Assembly: GCA_934371505.1 (NCBI GenBank)
Contig: CAKRNW010000015.1
Location: 1-29,017, forward strand
Direction: 5' to 3'
DNA from: an uncultured Lachnospiraceae bacterium
GTDB taxonomy: Bacteria > Bacillota > Clostridia > Lachnospirales > Lachnospiraceae
Length of the DNA: 29,017 nt
Position 1 is the stretch's first letter. Each line of letters starts with the position of its first letter. Below the pieces are notes generated by a model that searched no databases, was not told the origin of the DNA, and saw nothing but the letters and a program-made list of their open reading frames with translations. Shown piece by piece: positions 7,767 through 16,045 of the stretch. A program made the translations under genes and the position numbers.

Positions 7767-8696
7767 ATGGAGAAAAATTACGATATTATCAGCAGAATCA
7801 ACGAACATTATCCACGTATGAGCAAAAGTCAGCGGGTGATTGCAGCATACATTGAGGAGCATTATGATCAGGCGGTCTTTATGACTGCAGCCAAAATGGG
7901 TCAGACTCTGGGAATCAGTGAATCCACTGTGGTACGTTTTGCCGCCAGCATTGGCTATGATGGCTACCCGGAATTGCAAAAGGCTCTGGAAGAGTGGGTG
8001 AAGGACAAAATCAATTCCGTTCAGAAAATGGGAGTCAAATACGGTGGCAGTACCCAGTCGGAAATTTTAACTTCTGTAATGAATGCGGATATGGAGAAAA
8101 TACAGGATACCATTTCCAACCTGGATCCGGCAGCTTTTGAGACAGCGGTTGATACGATCCTTGAAGCTGAAAATATTTATATCATCGGGTTACGTTCCTG
8201 TGAACCGCTGGCGGATTTCCTGCAATTTTATCTGAATATGATTCGTGGAAATGTAAAGCTGATCAAAACCACCAGTGTGACGGAAATTTTTGAACAAATG
8301 ATTCGGATTGGAGAGAAAGATGCAATTATCGGGATCAGCTTTCCCAGGTATTCCATGCGTACCTTAAAGGCGATGGAGTTTGCCAATGACAGGAATGCTA
8401 AAGTAATCACCATCACGGACAGTGTGCATTCTCCCATGAACCTTTATTCCTCCTGTAACCTTTGTGCCCGCAGCGATATGGTTTCCATTGTGGATTCCCT
8501 GGTGGCTCCTCTAAGTGTGATCAATGCACTGGTGGTTGCACTTTGTATGAAAAGCCCGGACCGAGCCAAGGAAAGTTTGCAGCTTCTGGAGGATGCCTGG
8601 AACAATTATCAGGTTTATCTTAATGATGAGATTAACTTTATTGATGAGGAACCGATGTTTAACAATCCTTTAAAGAGAGATAAAGAGCATGAGTAA
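7767..8696 (+). CDS. MurR/RpiR-family transcriptional regulator
   Basis: A 309-residue regulator with an N-terminal RpiR helix-turn-helix (about 1-77; MSKSQRVIAAYIEEHYDQAV, then GISESTVVRFAASIGYDGYP) and a sugar-phosphate isomerase (SIS) domain (about 125-260; IYIIGLRSCEPLADFLQFYL, and later IIGISFPRYSMRTLKAMEFA). The family senses phosphosugars such as N-acetylmuramate 6-phosphate or ribose 5-phosphate. No sugar pathway gene accompanies it; instead it overlaps the flavoprotein gene by 8 nt, so the two are translated together. The GGATGG at 7752-7757 serves as binding site. Ligand and targets are unknown. Confidence 0.88.
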   Translation: MEKNYDIISRINEHYPRMSKSQRVIAAYIEEHYDQAVFMTAAKMGQTLGISESTVVRFAASIGYDGYPELQKALEEWVKDKINSVQKMGVKYGGSTQSEILTSVMNADMEKIQDTISNLDPAAFETAVDTILEAENIYIIGLRSCEPLADFLQFYLNMIRGNVKLIKTTSVTEIFEQMIRIGEKDAIIGISFPRYSMRTLKAMEFANDRNAKVITITDSVHSPMNLYSSCNLCARSDMVSIVDSLVAPLSVINALVVALCMKSPDRAKESLQLLEDAWNNYQVYLNDEINFIDEEPMFNNPLKRDKEHE

Positions 8697-9954
8697 GGTA
8701 ATCATAATCGGTGGTGGTGCAGCAGGAATGATGGCCGCCTGGGCAGCTGCCGGGAAGGGACATCAGGTAATCCTTCTGGAAAAAAACGAAAAGCTGGGCA
8801 AAAAAATCTATATTACAGGAAAAGGACGGTGCAATGTAACCAACGCTGACGATATGGAAACCCTTTTCGATAACGTGGTGAGCAACCCGAAATTCTTATA
8901 CAGTGCCTTTTATGGGTTTGACAATCGACAGGTGATGGAGTTTATGGAGAATCATGGCTGTCCACTGAAAGTGGAACGGGGAGAACGGGTTTTTCCTGTG
9001 AGTGATCATGCCTCCGATATTATCGCAGCCTGTAAACGGGCATTGGACAAAGCAGGGGTGGAGGTCTGCCTTCACACCGAGGTGAAATCCCTGCTGACGG
9101 AATCCTTAATCGATGAGGAAAATCCGGAACTTTCCCAAAAGAAAAAACAGACGGAGAAAATTCTGGGCGTGGAACTTTCTGGCGGGAAAAAGTTAACAGC
9201 GGATGCTGTGGTAATTGCTACAGGGGGACTTTCTTATCCCACCACCGGCTCCACCGGAGACGGTATGAACTGGGCCAAACAGCACGGACATAAAATCAAG
9301 GAGTGCAGTCCTGCCTTAGTTCCTTTCAATATCCGGGAGAACTGGGTGAAACAACTACAGGGGTTAGCATTGAAAAATGTCCAGGTGACTCTTTCCAACG
9401 GGAAAAAGAAATTGTATGATGGCTTTGGTGAGATGCTGTTTACTCATTTCGGGGTCAGTGGTCCCTTGATTTTATCTGCCAGCAGTTTTTATAAAGGCGG
9501 CGAATGTACCCTGAGTATAGACCTGAAGCCTGCTCTTTCCATGGAACAGTTGGATAAACGTCTGTTGCGGGACTTTGACGAAAATAAAAACAAAAGCTTT
9601 AAAAACGCCCTGTCGGATTTATTTCCCGGCCGGCTCATTCCGGTGATGATTGAACAATCCGGCATTGACCCGGAGCAAAAGGTGCATGAAATTACCAGAG
9701 AACAACGCCAGAATTTTGTACAGAAAATCAAGGCACTGCCCATGACGGTAACAGGAATCCGGGATTATAATGAGGCAATTATCACCAGAGGTGGTGTGTC
9801 TGCCAAGGATGTTAATCCTTCTACCATGGAGTCCAAAAAAGTAGCAGGGCTGTATTTTGCAGGAGAGACATTGGATTTAGATGCTCTTACCGGAGGGTTC
9901 AATCTGCAGATTGCCTGGTCAACCGGATGGCTGGCCGGCTCAAGTATAGAATAG
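8689..9954 (+). CDS. HI0933/BaiN-type NAD(P)/FAD-dependent flavoprotein
   Basis: A 421-residue flavoprotein. The N-terminal dinucleotide motif GGGAAGMMAAWAAAGKG (about residues 8-24) and KKIYITGKGRCNVTN are diagnostic of the HI0933 (TIGR00275) family. The C-terminal FAD contact ETLDLDALTGGFNLQIAWST is also present. Members are putative oxidoreductases of unknown substrate. Some Clostridial members have been linked to bile-acid reduction (BaiN), but gene names alone should not carry that function. The start overlaps the RpiR stop by 8 nt. In many Clostridia the family gene lies just before cmk, as here, which suggests a housekeeping rather than an accessory role. It is soluble and cytoplasmic. 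Confidence 0.88.
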   Translation: MSKVIIIGGGAAGMMAAWAAAGKGHQVILLEKNEKLGKKIYITGKGRCNVTNADDMETLFDNVVSNPKFLYSAFYGFDNRQVMEFMENHGCPLKVERGERVFPVSDHASDIIAACKRALDKAGVEVCLHTEVKSLLTESLIDEENPELSQKKKQTEKILGVELSGGKKLTADAVVIATGGLSYPTTGSTGDGMNWAKQHGHKIKECSPALVPFNIRENWVKQLQGLALKNVQVTLSNGKKKLYDGFGEMLFTHFGVSGPLILSASSFYKGGECTLSIDLKPALSMEQLDKRLLRDFDENKNKSFKNALSDLFPGRLIPVMIEQSGIDPEQKVHEITREQRQNFVQKIKALPMTVTGIRDYNEAIITRGGVSAKDVNPSTMESKKVAGLYFAGETLDLDALTGGFNLQIAWSTGWLAGSSIE

Positions 9955-9968
9955 GAAAAGAGGAAAGA

Positions 9969-10054
9969 AGATTGAAAAATAAAATTTTTCAATCTCGAGG
10001 TTTGTGTCTGCGCGCACTTGACACAAACTCGTTATGCGCAAAAAGCGTGCGCAG
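9969..10054 (+). promoter_or_regulatory. Three consecutive hairpins in the leader of cmk
   Basis: In the 114-nt gap before cmk three inverted repeats follow one another. AGATTGAAAAA (9969-9979) and TTTTTCAATCT (9985-9995) form an 11-bp perfect stem. TTTGTGTC (10001-10008) pairs with GACACAAA (10020-10027). TGCGCA (10035-10040) pairs with TGCGCA (10048-10053). In addition CTGCGCGC (10008-10015), largely in the loop of hairpin 2, can pair with GTGCGCAG (10047-10054), the 3' arm of hairpin 3, as an alternative or pseudoknot. The cmk binding site GAGG (10059-10062) follows at once. Function is unknown. Confidence 0.55.
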
Positions 10055-10068
10055 AAATGAGGTTAAGG

Positions 10069-10743
10069 ATGAGTTATAATTTAGCGATTGACGGACCTGC
10101 GGGGGCAGGAAAAAGTACGATTGCCAGGCAGATTGCCAAACAGATGGGATTCATTTATGTAGACACCGGTGCAATGTACCGTGCTATGGGTCTGTATCTC
10201 ATGCGTCAGGGCATAAATCCGGAAGAAACGGAGAATATCAGTAAAGAGTGCGGAAAAGCAAAGATTTCCATTGAATACCAGAACGGAGAGCAGGTTGTAC
10301 TGCTAAACGGTGAAAATGTGAATGGATTGATTCGCACGGAGGAGGTCAGCCGGATGGCATCTCTCACCAGTGCGAATCCGGCGGTGAGAGCCGCTATGTT
10401 GGATTTACAGCGGAATCTGGCCAGAACCCAGGATGTGGTAATGGACGGGAGAGATATTGGAACCGTGATTCTTCCAGATGCAGATTGCAAAATTTACCTC
10501 ACGGCAAGCAGTGCTACCCGTGCGAAACGCCGCTACGAGGAGCTCGTTGCCAAAGGGGAACTGTGCGATCTGGAAACCATTGAAAAGGATATTATCGCCA
10601 GGGACTATCAGGATATGCACCGGGAGATTGCACCTTTGAAACAGGCGGAGGATGCGGTGTTAGTGGATTCCTCTGAAATGACCATCGAGGAAGTAGTGGA
10701 ACGGATTATCCGGATTTGTCAGGAAAGGAAAGTACAAGGTTAA
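10069..10743 (+). CDS. cmk: Cytidylate kinase
   Basis: Phosphorylates CMP/dCMP with ATP in pyrimidine nucleotide recycling. The product has 224 residues, the usual bacterial length. It begins MSYNLAIDGPAGAGKSTIAR (P-loop at about 8-16), continues with YVDTGAMYRAMGLY (CMP-binding region), and has MDGRDIGTVILPDADCKIYL and the lid-region Arg cluster ASSATRAKRRYEE. The ATG at 10069 is preferred because GAGG lies 6 nt upstream and the protein starts at the family consensus; the frame is open 17 codons further upstream through the hairpins, but those codons are not conserved-looking. ispH begins 2 nt after the stop, so the two genes are tightly coupled. Confidence 0.95.
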   Translation: MSYNLAIDGPAGAGKSTIARQIAKQMGFIYVDTGAMYRAMGLYLMRQGINPEETENISKECGKAKISIEYQNGEQVVLLNGENVNGLIRTEEVSRMASLTSANPAVRAAMLDLQRNLARTQDVVMDGRDIGTVILPDADCKIYLTASSATRAKRRYEELVAKGELCDLETIEKDIIARDYQDMHREIAPLKQAEDAVLVDSSEMTIEEVVERIIRICQERKVQG

Positions 10744-10745
10744 AT

Positions 10746-11603
10746 ATGGAAGTGATTCTTGCAAAAAGTGCCGGTTTCTGTTTCGGCGTAAAACGTGCGG
10801 TGGATATGGTTTATGAAAAACTGGAACACAATGAGGGAAAGCCCATCTACACCTACGGCCCGATTATTCACAATGAAGAAGTGGTGGCGGATTTGGAACG
10901 CAAGGGTGTCCGGGTGGTAGAAAAGCTGGAAGAGCTGGAGCAGCTCCCCGGGGGAATCGTTATCAATCGATCCCATGGCGTTTCCAAGGAAATCTATGAC
11001 CGCATGCTTGCAAGCGGACATGAAGTAGTGGATGCCACTTGTCCTTTTGTAAAAAGAATCCATCGGATTGTGGAACAGGAGAGCCGGACAGGGAAACATA
11101 TTGTCATTATCGGCAATCCGGGGCACCCGGAAGTGGAGGGAATCCGGGGCTGGTCCGTAAGTCCGGTCACAATTCTGGAGAATCCGGAAGAGGCACAGGA
11201 GGTATCTCTTCCGGAGAATCAAGAAACCTGTATCGTTTCCCAAACGACATTTAACTACAACAAATTTCAAGAATTAGTTGAAATTGTGAAGAAAAGAGGT
11301 TACAATGGTAGTGTTGTGAACACTATATGTAACGCAACAGAAGAAAGGCAGACTGAGGCGAAAGAAATAGCAGCTAAAGTGGATGTCATGATCGTAATAG
11401 GAGGCAGGCACAGTTCCAATTCCCGTAAACTGTATGAGATATGTCGAGAGGAATGTCCCGAGACCTACTTCATCCAGACATTGGACGATCTGAAACTGGA
11501 GCCACCGAAAAAGGCTGTTCGACTATTTGGAATCACTGCCGGGGCGTCTACCCCAAACAATATTATCGAGGAGGTTCAAAATTATGTCAGAATTAACTTT
11601 TGA
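10746..11603 (+). CDS. ispH: 4-hydroxy-3-methylbut-2-enyl diphosphate reductase (IspH/LytB)
   Basis: Catalyses the last step of the MEP isoprenoid pathway, giving IPP and DMAPP. The 285-residue protein carries the three 4Fe-4S ligands: Cys12 (SAGFCFGVKRAV), Cys99 (VDATCPFVKR) and Cys195 (NTICNATEERQ). Substrate-binding His42, His77 and His127, and the proton-relay Glu129 in GHPEVEG, are present. The C-terminal GITAGASTPNNIIEEV is typical. The start is 2 nt after cmk. The 3' end overlaps rpsA by 20 nt in a different frame. In many Clostridia IspH and S1 are one fused polypeptide; here they are separate but coupled proteins. Confidence 0.96.
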   Translation: MEVILAKSAGFCFGVKRAVDMVYEKLEHNEGKPIYTYGPIIHNEEVVADLERKGVRVVEKLEELEQLPGGIVINRSHGVSKEIYDRMLASGHEVVDATCPFVKRIHRIVEQESRTGKHIVIIGNPGHPEVEGIRGWSVSPVTILENPEEAQEVSLPENQETCIVSQTTFNYNKFQELVEIVKKRGYNGSVVNTICNATEERQTEAKEIAAKVDVMIVIGGRHSSNSRKLYEICREECPETYFIQTLDDLKLEPPKKAVRLFGITAGASTPNNIIEEVQNYVRINF

Positions 11604-12717
11604 ACAAATGTTAGACGAATCATTTAAGACAATACATGCAGGAGAGGTAGTCGAAGGTACAGTTATCGATGTGAAGCCGGAAGAAATGGTACTGAACATC
11701 GGATATAAATCAGACGGTATTCTGACCAGAAATGAATACACCAACGAAGCAAACGTAGACCTTACTACCGTTGCAAAAGTTGGCGACAAGATGGAAGTTA
11801 AGATCCTGAAAGTCAATGACGGTGAAGGACAGGTTATCCTGACCTACAAGAGACTTGCCGCAGACAGAGGCAACAAGCGTATCGAGGAAGCATTTAACAA
11901 TCAGGAAATTTTAAGAGCAAAAGTTGCCCAGGTTTTAGATGGCGGCTTAAGCGTAGTAGTAGAAGAAGTTCGTATCTTTATTCCTGCAAGCCTTGTATCC
12001 GATACCTATGAGAAGGATCTGAGCAAATACGCCGGACAGGAGATCGAGTTCGTTATCAGCGAGTACAATCCCAAGAGAAGAAGATATATCGGAGACAGAA
12101 AACGTCTTATCGTTGCTGAGAAGGCAGAGAAACAGAAAGAACTGTTTGAGCGCATTAAACCCGGCGATGTCGTAGAAGGAACTGTTAAGAATGTAACCGA
12201 TTTCGGCGCATTCGTAGATTTAGGAGGCGCTGACGGTCTGCTTCACATCTCTGAGATGAGCTGGGGCAGAATTGAGAATCCTAAGAAGGTATTTACTGTT
12301 GGACAGAAACTGAAAGTCCTGATCAAAGATATTTCCGAGAACAAGATTGCATTAAGCCTGAAATTTGATGATGAGAATCCCTGGAAACAGGCTGAATCTA
12401 AAATTGCAGTGGGCGATGTTGTAACCGGCAAAGTGGCAAGAATGACTGATTTTGGTGCATTTGTTGAGTTGTTCCCCGGTGTGGATGCCCTGTTACATGT
12501 TTCTCAGATTGCAAAAGAGCGCGTGGAGAAACCCTCCGATGTATTAAAGGTTGGTGATGAGGTAACCGCTAAGGTTGTAGATTTCAACCCTGCAGAGAAA
12601 AAGATTTCCCTGAGCGTAAAGGCAATGTATGATCCTGAACCCAAGGAAGAGAATACTGATGATGCAGATGTAGTTCCTGTAGACATTGATGCTGTAATTG
12701 CAAGTGAACAGGAATAA
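11584..12717 (+). CDS. rpsA: 30S ribosomal protein S1 (four S1 domains)
   Basis: A 377-residue RNA-binding protein with four S1 (OB-fold) domains at about 18-88, 105-170, 190-260 and 275-345. The last two have the classical VTDFGAFVDLGGADGLLHIS and MTDFGAFVELFPGVDALLHV signatures. An acidic tail follows. Four domains is the short form common in Firmicutes (six in E. coli). The ATG at 11584 lies inside the end of ispH, 9 nt after a perfect GAGGAGG at 11568-11574, and is chosen over earlier in-frame codons that have no binding site and would read through ispH coding sequence. It probably helps mRNA binding in translation; its essentiality in Firmicutes is less clear than in E. coli. Confidence 0.94.
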   Translation: MSELTFEQMLDESFKTIHAGEVVEGTVIDVKPEEMVLNIGYKSDGILTRNEYTNEANVDLTTVAKVGDKMEVKILKVNDGEGQVILTYKRLAADRGNKRIEEAFNNQEILRAKVAQVLDGGLSVVVEEVRIFIPASLVSDTYEKDLSKYAGQEIEFVISEYNPKRRRYIGDRKRLIVAEKAEKQKELFERIKPGDVVEGTVKNVTDFGAFVDLGGADGLLHISEMSWGRIENPKKVFTVGQKLKVLIKDISENKIALSLKFDDENPWKQAESKIAVGDVVTGKVARMTDFGAFVELFPGVDALLHVSQIAKERVEKPSDVLKVGDEVTAKVVDFNPAEKKISLSVKAMYDPEPKEENTDDADVVPVDIDAVIASEQE

Positions 12718-12759
12718 GGATTTCAGGAAAAGCAGAATTTAAGAATCGAGGGTATTTGT

Positions 12760-13536
12760 ATGCCATATGATTATGAATATCTGAAAAGGGAGGTCTATGA
12801 CCTGACCAGGATCGATTTGAATGCATATAAAGAAAAACAAATGAAACGTCGCATTGATACACTGATTGCGAAACATCATATTGTGGGATATGACAAGTAT
12901 ATTCAGGTGTTAAAAACGGATAAGGCGTTGTTTGACGAATTTGTCAATTATCTTACCATTAACGTTTCTGAGTTTTATCGTAACCCGGATCAGTGGAAGA
13001 TTATGGATGAAGAGGTTATTCCGACTCTGATTTCCAGATTTGGTAAGAATCTTAAAATCTGGAGTGCCGCTTGTTCTACCGGGGACGAGCCATATTCTCT
13101 GGTTATGGCTTTTTCAAGACATTTACCATTAAATCAGATTAGAATTTTTGCAACAGACATTGATAAACAGGTAATAGAGAAAGCCAAAGTCGGACTTTAT
13201 GGAGAGAAAAGCATTTCATCGGTTCCTATGGATCTGAGAAAGAAGTTTTTTACTCAGGTGGGTCCTTCTTATCAGATATCCGAGGAAATTAAATCAAGGG
13301 TTGAATTTAAACAGCATAATCTGTTGAAAGATGCTTACCCTACAGATTGTAATCTGATTGTATGCCGTAATGTATTAATTTATTTTACAGAGGATGCGAA
13401 AGATGAGATCTTCCGTAAATTTCAACAGTCATTAAAAGAAAAGGGAATACTTTTCATCGGTAGTACAGAGCAGATTATCAATCCTAAGGATATAGGATTT
13501 TACCGTAGAAGTTCTTTCTTTTACGAGAAGGCCTGA
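12760..13536 (+). CDS. cheR: CheR-type protein-glutamate methyltransferase
   Basis: Transfers methyl groups from SAM to glutamates of chemoreceptors. The 258 residues match CheR: a helical N-domain (about 1-75) that ends in VNYLTINVSEFYRNPDQW, the SAM motif WSAACSTGDEPYSLVMAF (about 105-122), IRIFATDIDKQVIEKA, and CRNVLIYF near the active site. The ATG is preceded by GAGGG. It follows rpsA by 42 nt and ends at a strong terminator. No cheB, cheA or receptor gene is in the window, so its partners are elsewhere or it serves a non-flagellar pathway. The placement behind rpsA is unusual to a reader used to che operons. Confidence 0.92.
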   Translation: MPYDYEYLKREVYDLTRIDLNAYKEKQMKRRIDTLIAKHHIVGYDKYIQVLKTDKALFDEFVNYLTINVSEFYRNPDQWKIMDEEVIPTLISRFGKNLKIWSAACSTGDEPYSLVMAFSRHLPLNQIRIFATDIDKQVIEKAKVGLYGEKSISSVPMDLRKKFFTQVGPSYQISEEIKSRVEFKQHNLLKDAYPTDCNLIVCRNVLIYFTEDAKDEIFRKFQQSLKEKGILFIGSTEQIINPKDIGFYRRSSFFYEKA

Positions 13537-13555
13537 GAGAATAAAAGAGTGATAG

Positions 13556-13585
13556 AAGGAAGCAAAGCAATTTGCTTCCTTTTTT
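13556..13585 (+). terminator. Intrinsic terminator after cheR
   Basis: AAGGAAGCAAA (13556-13566) and TTTGCTTCCTT (13571-13581) form an 11-bp perfect stem with a GCAA loop, followed by a T-run. It closes the DUF512-to-cheR unit. Confidence 0.9.
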
Positions 13586-13670
13586 CTGTTACAAGGAGGA
13601 TTTGTTAAAATTTGTCCTAGAGGAGAAATAAAAAACATATGATAAATTAAAAGAAAAGAGGTGATAGGGG

Positions 13671-14030
13671 TTGGCATTGACAGAAACAAAACTGGAACTT
13701 TTAAAACAAATTCGCATGGAACAGGATGCCAATATAAGAGATCTGCAGACAAGAGAACATATTTTATATGGAAAGACCTATTCTTATCCTGATATGAAAA
13801 CAACGAGAAATGAGATAGATAAGAATCATGTATTCGGGGCAGGAATAAAATTTTTGTTTCGATGTCTTTTGACGCTGTTACTTTGTACCGGAATTTATTT
13901 TGTCCTGGAGTCAGAAAATACGGTTGTCGGGGATGGAATCGATCTGTTAAGCCGGGAACAGACTGTGTGGATAAAAGAGTTGGCGGAGGAATGGCTTACG
14001 AAAAATGATTTGTCTTTTGCCGTAAAATGA
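13671..14030 (+). CDS. Uncharacterised single-pass membrane protein (119 aa)
   Basis: I do not recognise the family. The start is TTG at 13671: AAGAGGTGAT at 13656-13665 is a near-perfect binding site at correct distance, and no ATG fits. Residues 1-50 are charged and probably helical (ELLKQIRMEQDANIRDLQTR). Residues about 58-80 form one membrane span (GIKFLFRCLLTLLLCTGIYF). About 40 residues follow, presumably outside. The stop overlaps the ATG of the radical SAM gene (ATGA), so translation is coupled. This links it to that gene functionally or at least in dosage. It is not a signal peptide protein, since the span is central. Confidence 0.75.
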   Translation: MALTETKLELLKQIRMEQDANIRDLQTREHILYGKTYSYPDMKTTRNEIDKNHVFGAGIKFLFRCLLTLLLCTGIYFVLESENTVVGDGIDLLSREQTVWIKELAEEWLTKNDLSFAVK

Positions 14031-16045
14031 AATACAATAGGAACATGAGTAAATTAGCCTTAAGTGATGAAATATTAATGACCATTGATAAGCCGGCACG
14101 TTATATAGGCAACGAGGTGAACGCCGTTGTCAAAGATAAGGAAAACGTGGCGGTGCGTTTTTGCATGTGCTTTCCGGATGTATATGAGATTGGAATGTCC
14201 CATCTGGGCATACAAATTTTATATGATATGTTTAATCGTTATGAGGACACCTGGTGTGAGCGGGTTTATTCTCCCTGGGTGGATCTGGACAAGATTATGC
14301 GGGAACAGCACATCTCTCTCTTTGCACTGGAATCCCAGGATCCGGTAAAAGAGTTTGATTTTCTGGGAATTACCCTGCAATACGAAATGTGTTATACCAA
14401 CATATTACAGATTCTGGATCTTTCCGGGATTCCGTTGGAAGCAAAAGACCGGGATTGGGGAGTACCGATTGTCCTTGGCGGAGGTCCCTGTTCCTATAAT
14501 CCGGAACCGATCGCCCCTTTCTTTGATTTATTTTATATCGGTGAAGGAGAGACACGATATCGTGAATTATTGGATTTGTATAAGCAGTATCGAAAAGACG
14601 GGCGAACCCGGCGGGAATTTCTGATTGAAGCAGGTAAAATTCCGGGAATCTATGCACCTCAGTTCTATGAGGCTGCCTACAGGGAAGATGGAACGATTGC
14701 CAGCTTCTTACCTACAGAAGAAGGACTTCCTACCACGATTCATAAAGAAATTGTAAAAGATTTTGATGAAAATATTGTCTATCCTGAGAAACCGATTGTA
14801 CCCTATATTAAAGTGACGCAGGATCGAGCAGTATTGGAGATTCAGCGAGGGTGTATCCGTGGGTGCAGGTTCTGCCAGGCAGGGCAGCTGTATCGTCCTG
14901 TACGTGAAAAAAATCTGGAGTTTCTGAAAGAACGTGCGGTTACTTTATTAAATAATACGGGACATGAAGAACTGACTTTAAGCTCCTTAAGTACCAGCGA
15001 TTATTCCAGATTACCGGAACTGGTGGACTATCTGATCGAGGAATGTGAGAAACATCATGTGAATATTTCTCTTCCCAGTTTGCGAATTGATGCCTTTTCT
15101 CTGGATGTCATGGAAAAGGTACAGGATATTAGAAAGAGTTCTCTGACTTTTGCTCCGGAGGCCGGATCACAGCGGATGCGGAATGTGATTAACAAGGGAT
15201 TGACAGAGGAAGTGATTCTACACGGGGCACAGCTGGCCTTCAAGGGAGGCTGGACCCGTGTGAAGCTGTATTTTATGTTGGGACTGCCCGGCGAGACGGA
15301 TGAGGATATCCAGGGGATCGCAGATCTCTCCAATAAGATTGCCATGGTCTTTTTTGATACCGTTCCCAAGCAGGAACGGGTGAACGGCAAGGTGCAGATT
15401 GTGTCCAGTACCTCCTTTTTTATTCCGAAGCCTTTTACTGCATTCCAGTGGGCACCCCAGTGTACCAAGGAGCAGTTTCTGGAAAAGGCTTATACTTGTA
15501 GAAAGGCAATTTCCCAGCAGCACAATCAGAAAAGCATCAAATATAACTGGCATGAGGCAGATGTAAGTGTGATGGAGGGTGTATTTGCCCGAGGTGACAG
15601 GCGGATTGCTCCAGTGATTAAACTGGCTTATGAGAGAGGTTGTCTGTATGATGCCTGGGGTGAGTATTACAAACACGATGTGTGGCTGCAGTGCTTTGCA
15701 GATTGTGGTGTTTCCATGGACTTTTATACCACACGGGAACGCGATCTGGATGAAATTTTCCCTTGGGATTTTCTGGACTGTGGAGTAAACAAAGAGTTTT
15801 TGAAAAGAGAATGGCTGAAATCCAAGGAAGCCATGGTTTCTCCCAACTGTAAGCGACAGTGCCAGGGATGCGGTGCGAATAAATATGGTGTGGGTATCTG
15901 TTATGAGGACAGAGCCGGTGAACTGGAAAAGGAAGCATTGTTCCAGAAAGAGGCGGAAGCTGCGATCCAGGCAATTGCCGATGGGAAAGCGGCAATGAAA
16001 GCCCTGTATGGCAGAAAAGACAAAGAGGAAACAAAGAATGAGTGA
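14027..16045 (+). CDS. TIGR03960-type B12-binding radical SAM protein
   Basis: A 672-residue protein of unknown reaction. Residues about 20-210 form a B12-binding-like domain (FPDVYEIGMSHLGIQILYDM, VLGGGPCSYNPEP, FYIGEGE). The radical SAM core has C276-x3-C280-x2-C283 in QRGCIRGCRFCQAGQLYRP, and LSLSSLSTSDY-like and SLPSLRIDAF barrel strands. The C-terminus has a further Cys cluster, C608-x3-C612-x2-C615, suggesting a second metal site. The start at 14027 is coupled to the previous stop by ATGA; an ATG at 14045 better matches family starts (MSKLALSDEILM) but its binding site is too close. In other bacteria this protein is often fused to a DUF2344 domain, which here is the next gene, overlapping by 8 nt. 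Confidence 0.9.
   Translation: MKYNRNMSKLALSDEILMTIDKPARYIGNEVNAVVKDKENVAVRFCMCFPDVYEIGMSHLGIQILYDMFNRYEDTWCERVYSPWVDLDKIMREQHISLFALESQDPVKEFDFLGITLQYEMCYTNILQILDLSGIPLEAKDRDWGVPIVLGGGPCSYNPEPIAPFFDLFYIGEGETRYRELLDLYKQYRKDGRTRREFLIEAGKIPGIYAPQFYEAAYREDGTIASFLPTEEGLPTTIHKEIVKDFDENIVYPEKPIVPYIKVTQDRAVLEIQRGCIRGCRFCQAGQLYRPVREKNLEFLKERAVTLLNNTGHEELTLSSLSTSDYSRLPELVDYLIEECEKHHVNISLPSLRIDAFSLDVMEKVQDIRKSSLTFAPEAGSQRMRNVINKGLTEEVILHGAQLAFKGGWTRVKLYFMLGLPGETDEDIQGIADLSNKIAMVFFDTVPKQERVNGKVQIVSSTSFFIPKPFTAFQWAPQCTKEQFLEKAYTCRKAISQQHNQKSIKYNWHEADVSVMEGVFARGDRRIAPVIKLAYERGCLYDAWGEYYKHDVWLQCFADCGVSMDFYTTRERDLDEIFPWDFLDCGVNKEFLKREWLKSKEAMVSPNCKRQCQGCGANKYGVGICYEDRAGELEKEALFQKEAEAAIQAIADGKAAMKALYGRKDKEETKNE

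Noticed and set aside
8689..9954. Bile-acid metabolism role for the HI0933 flavoprotein
   Set aside because: No bai genes nearby and the family is widespread in housekeeping context beside cmk; the name transfer is not supported.
10018..10068. TTGACA at 10018-10023 and an in-frame 17-codon extension of cmk
   Set aside because: No -10 at the right distance, and the extension runs through the hairpins without a binding site; the family consensus start is at 10069.
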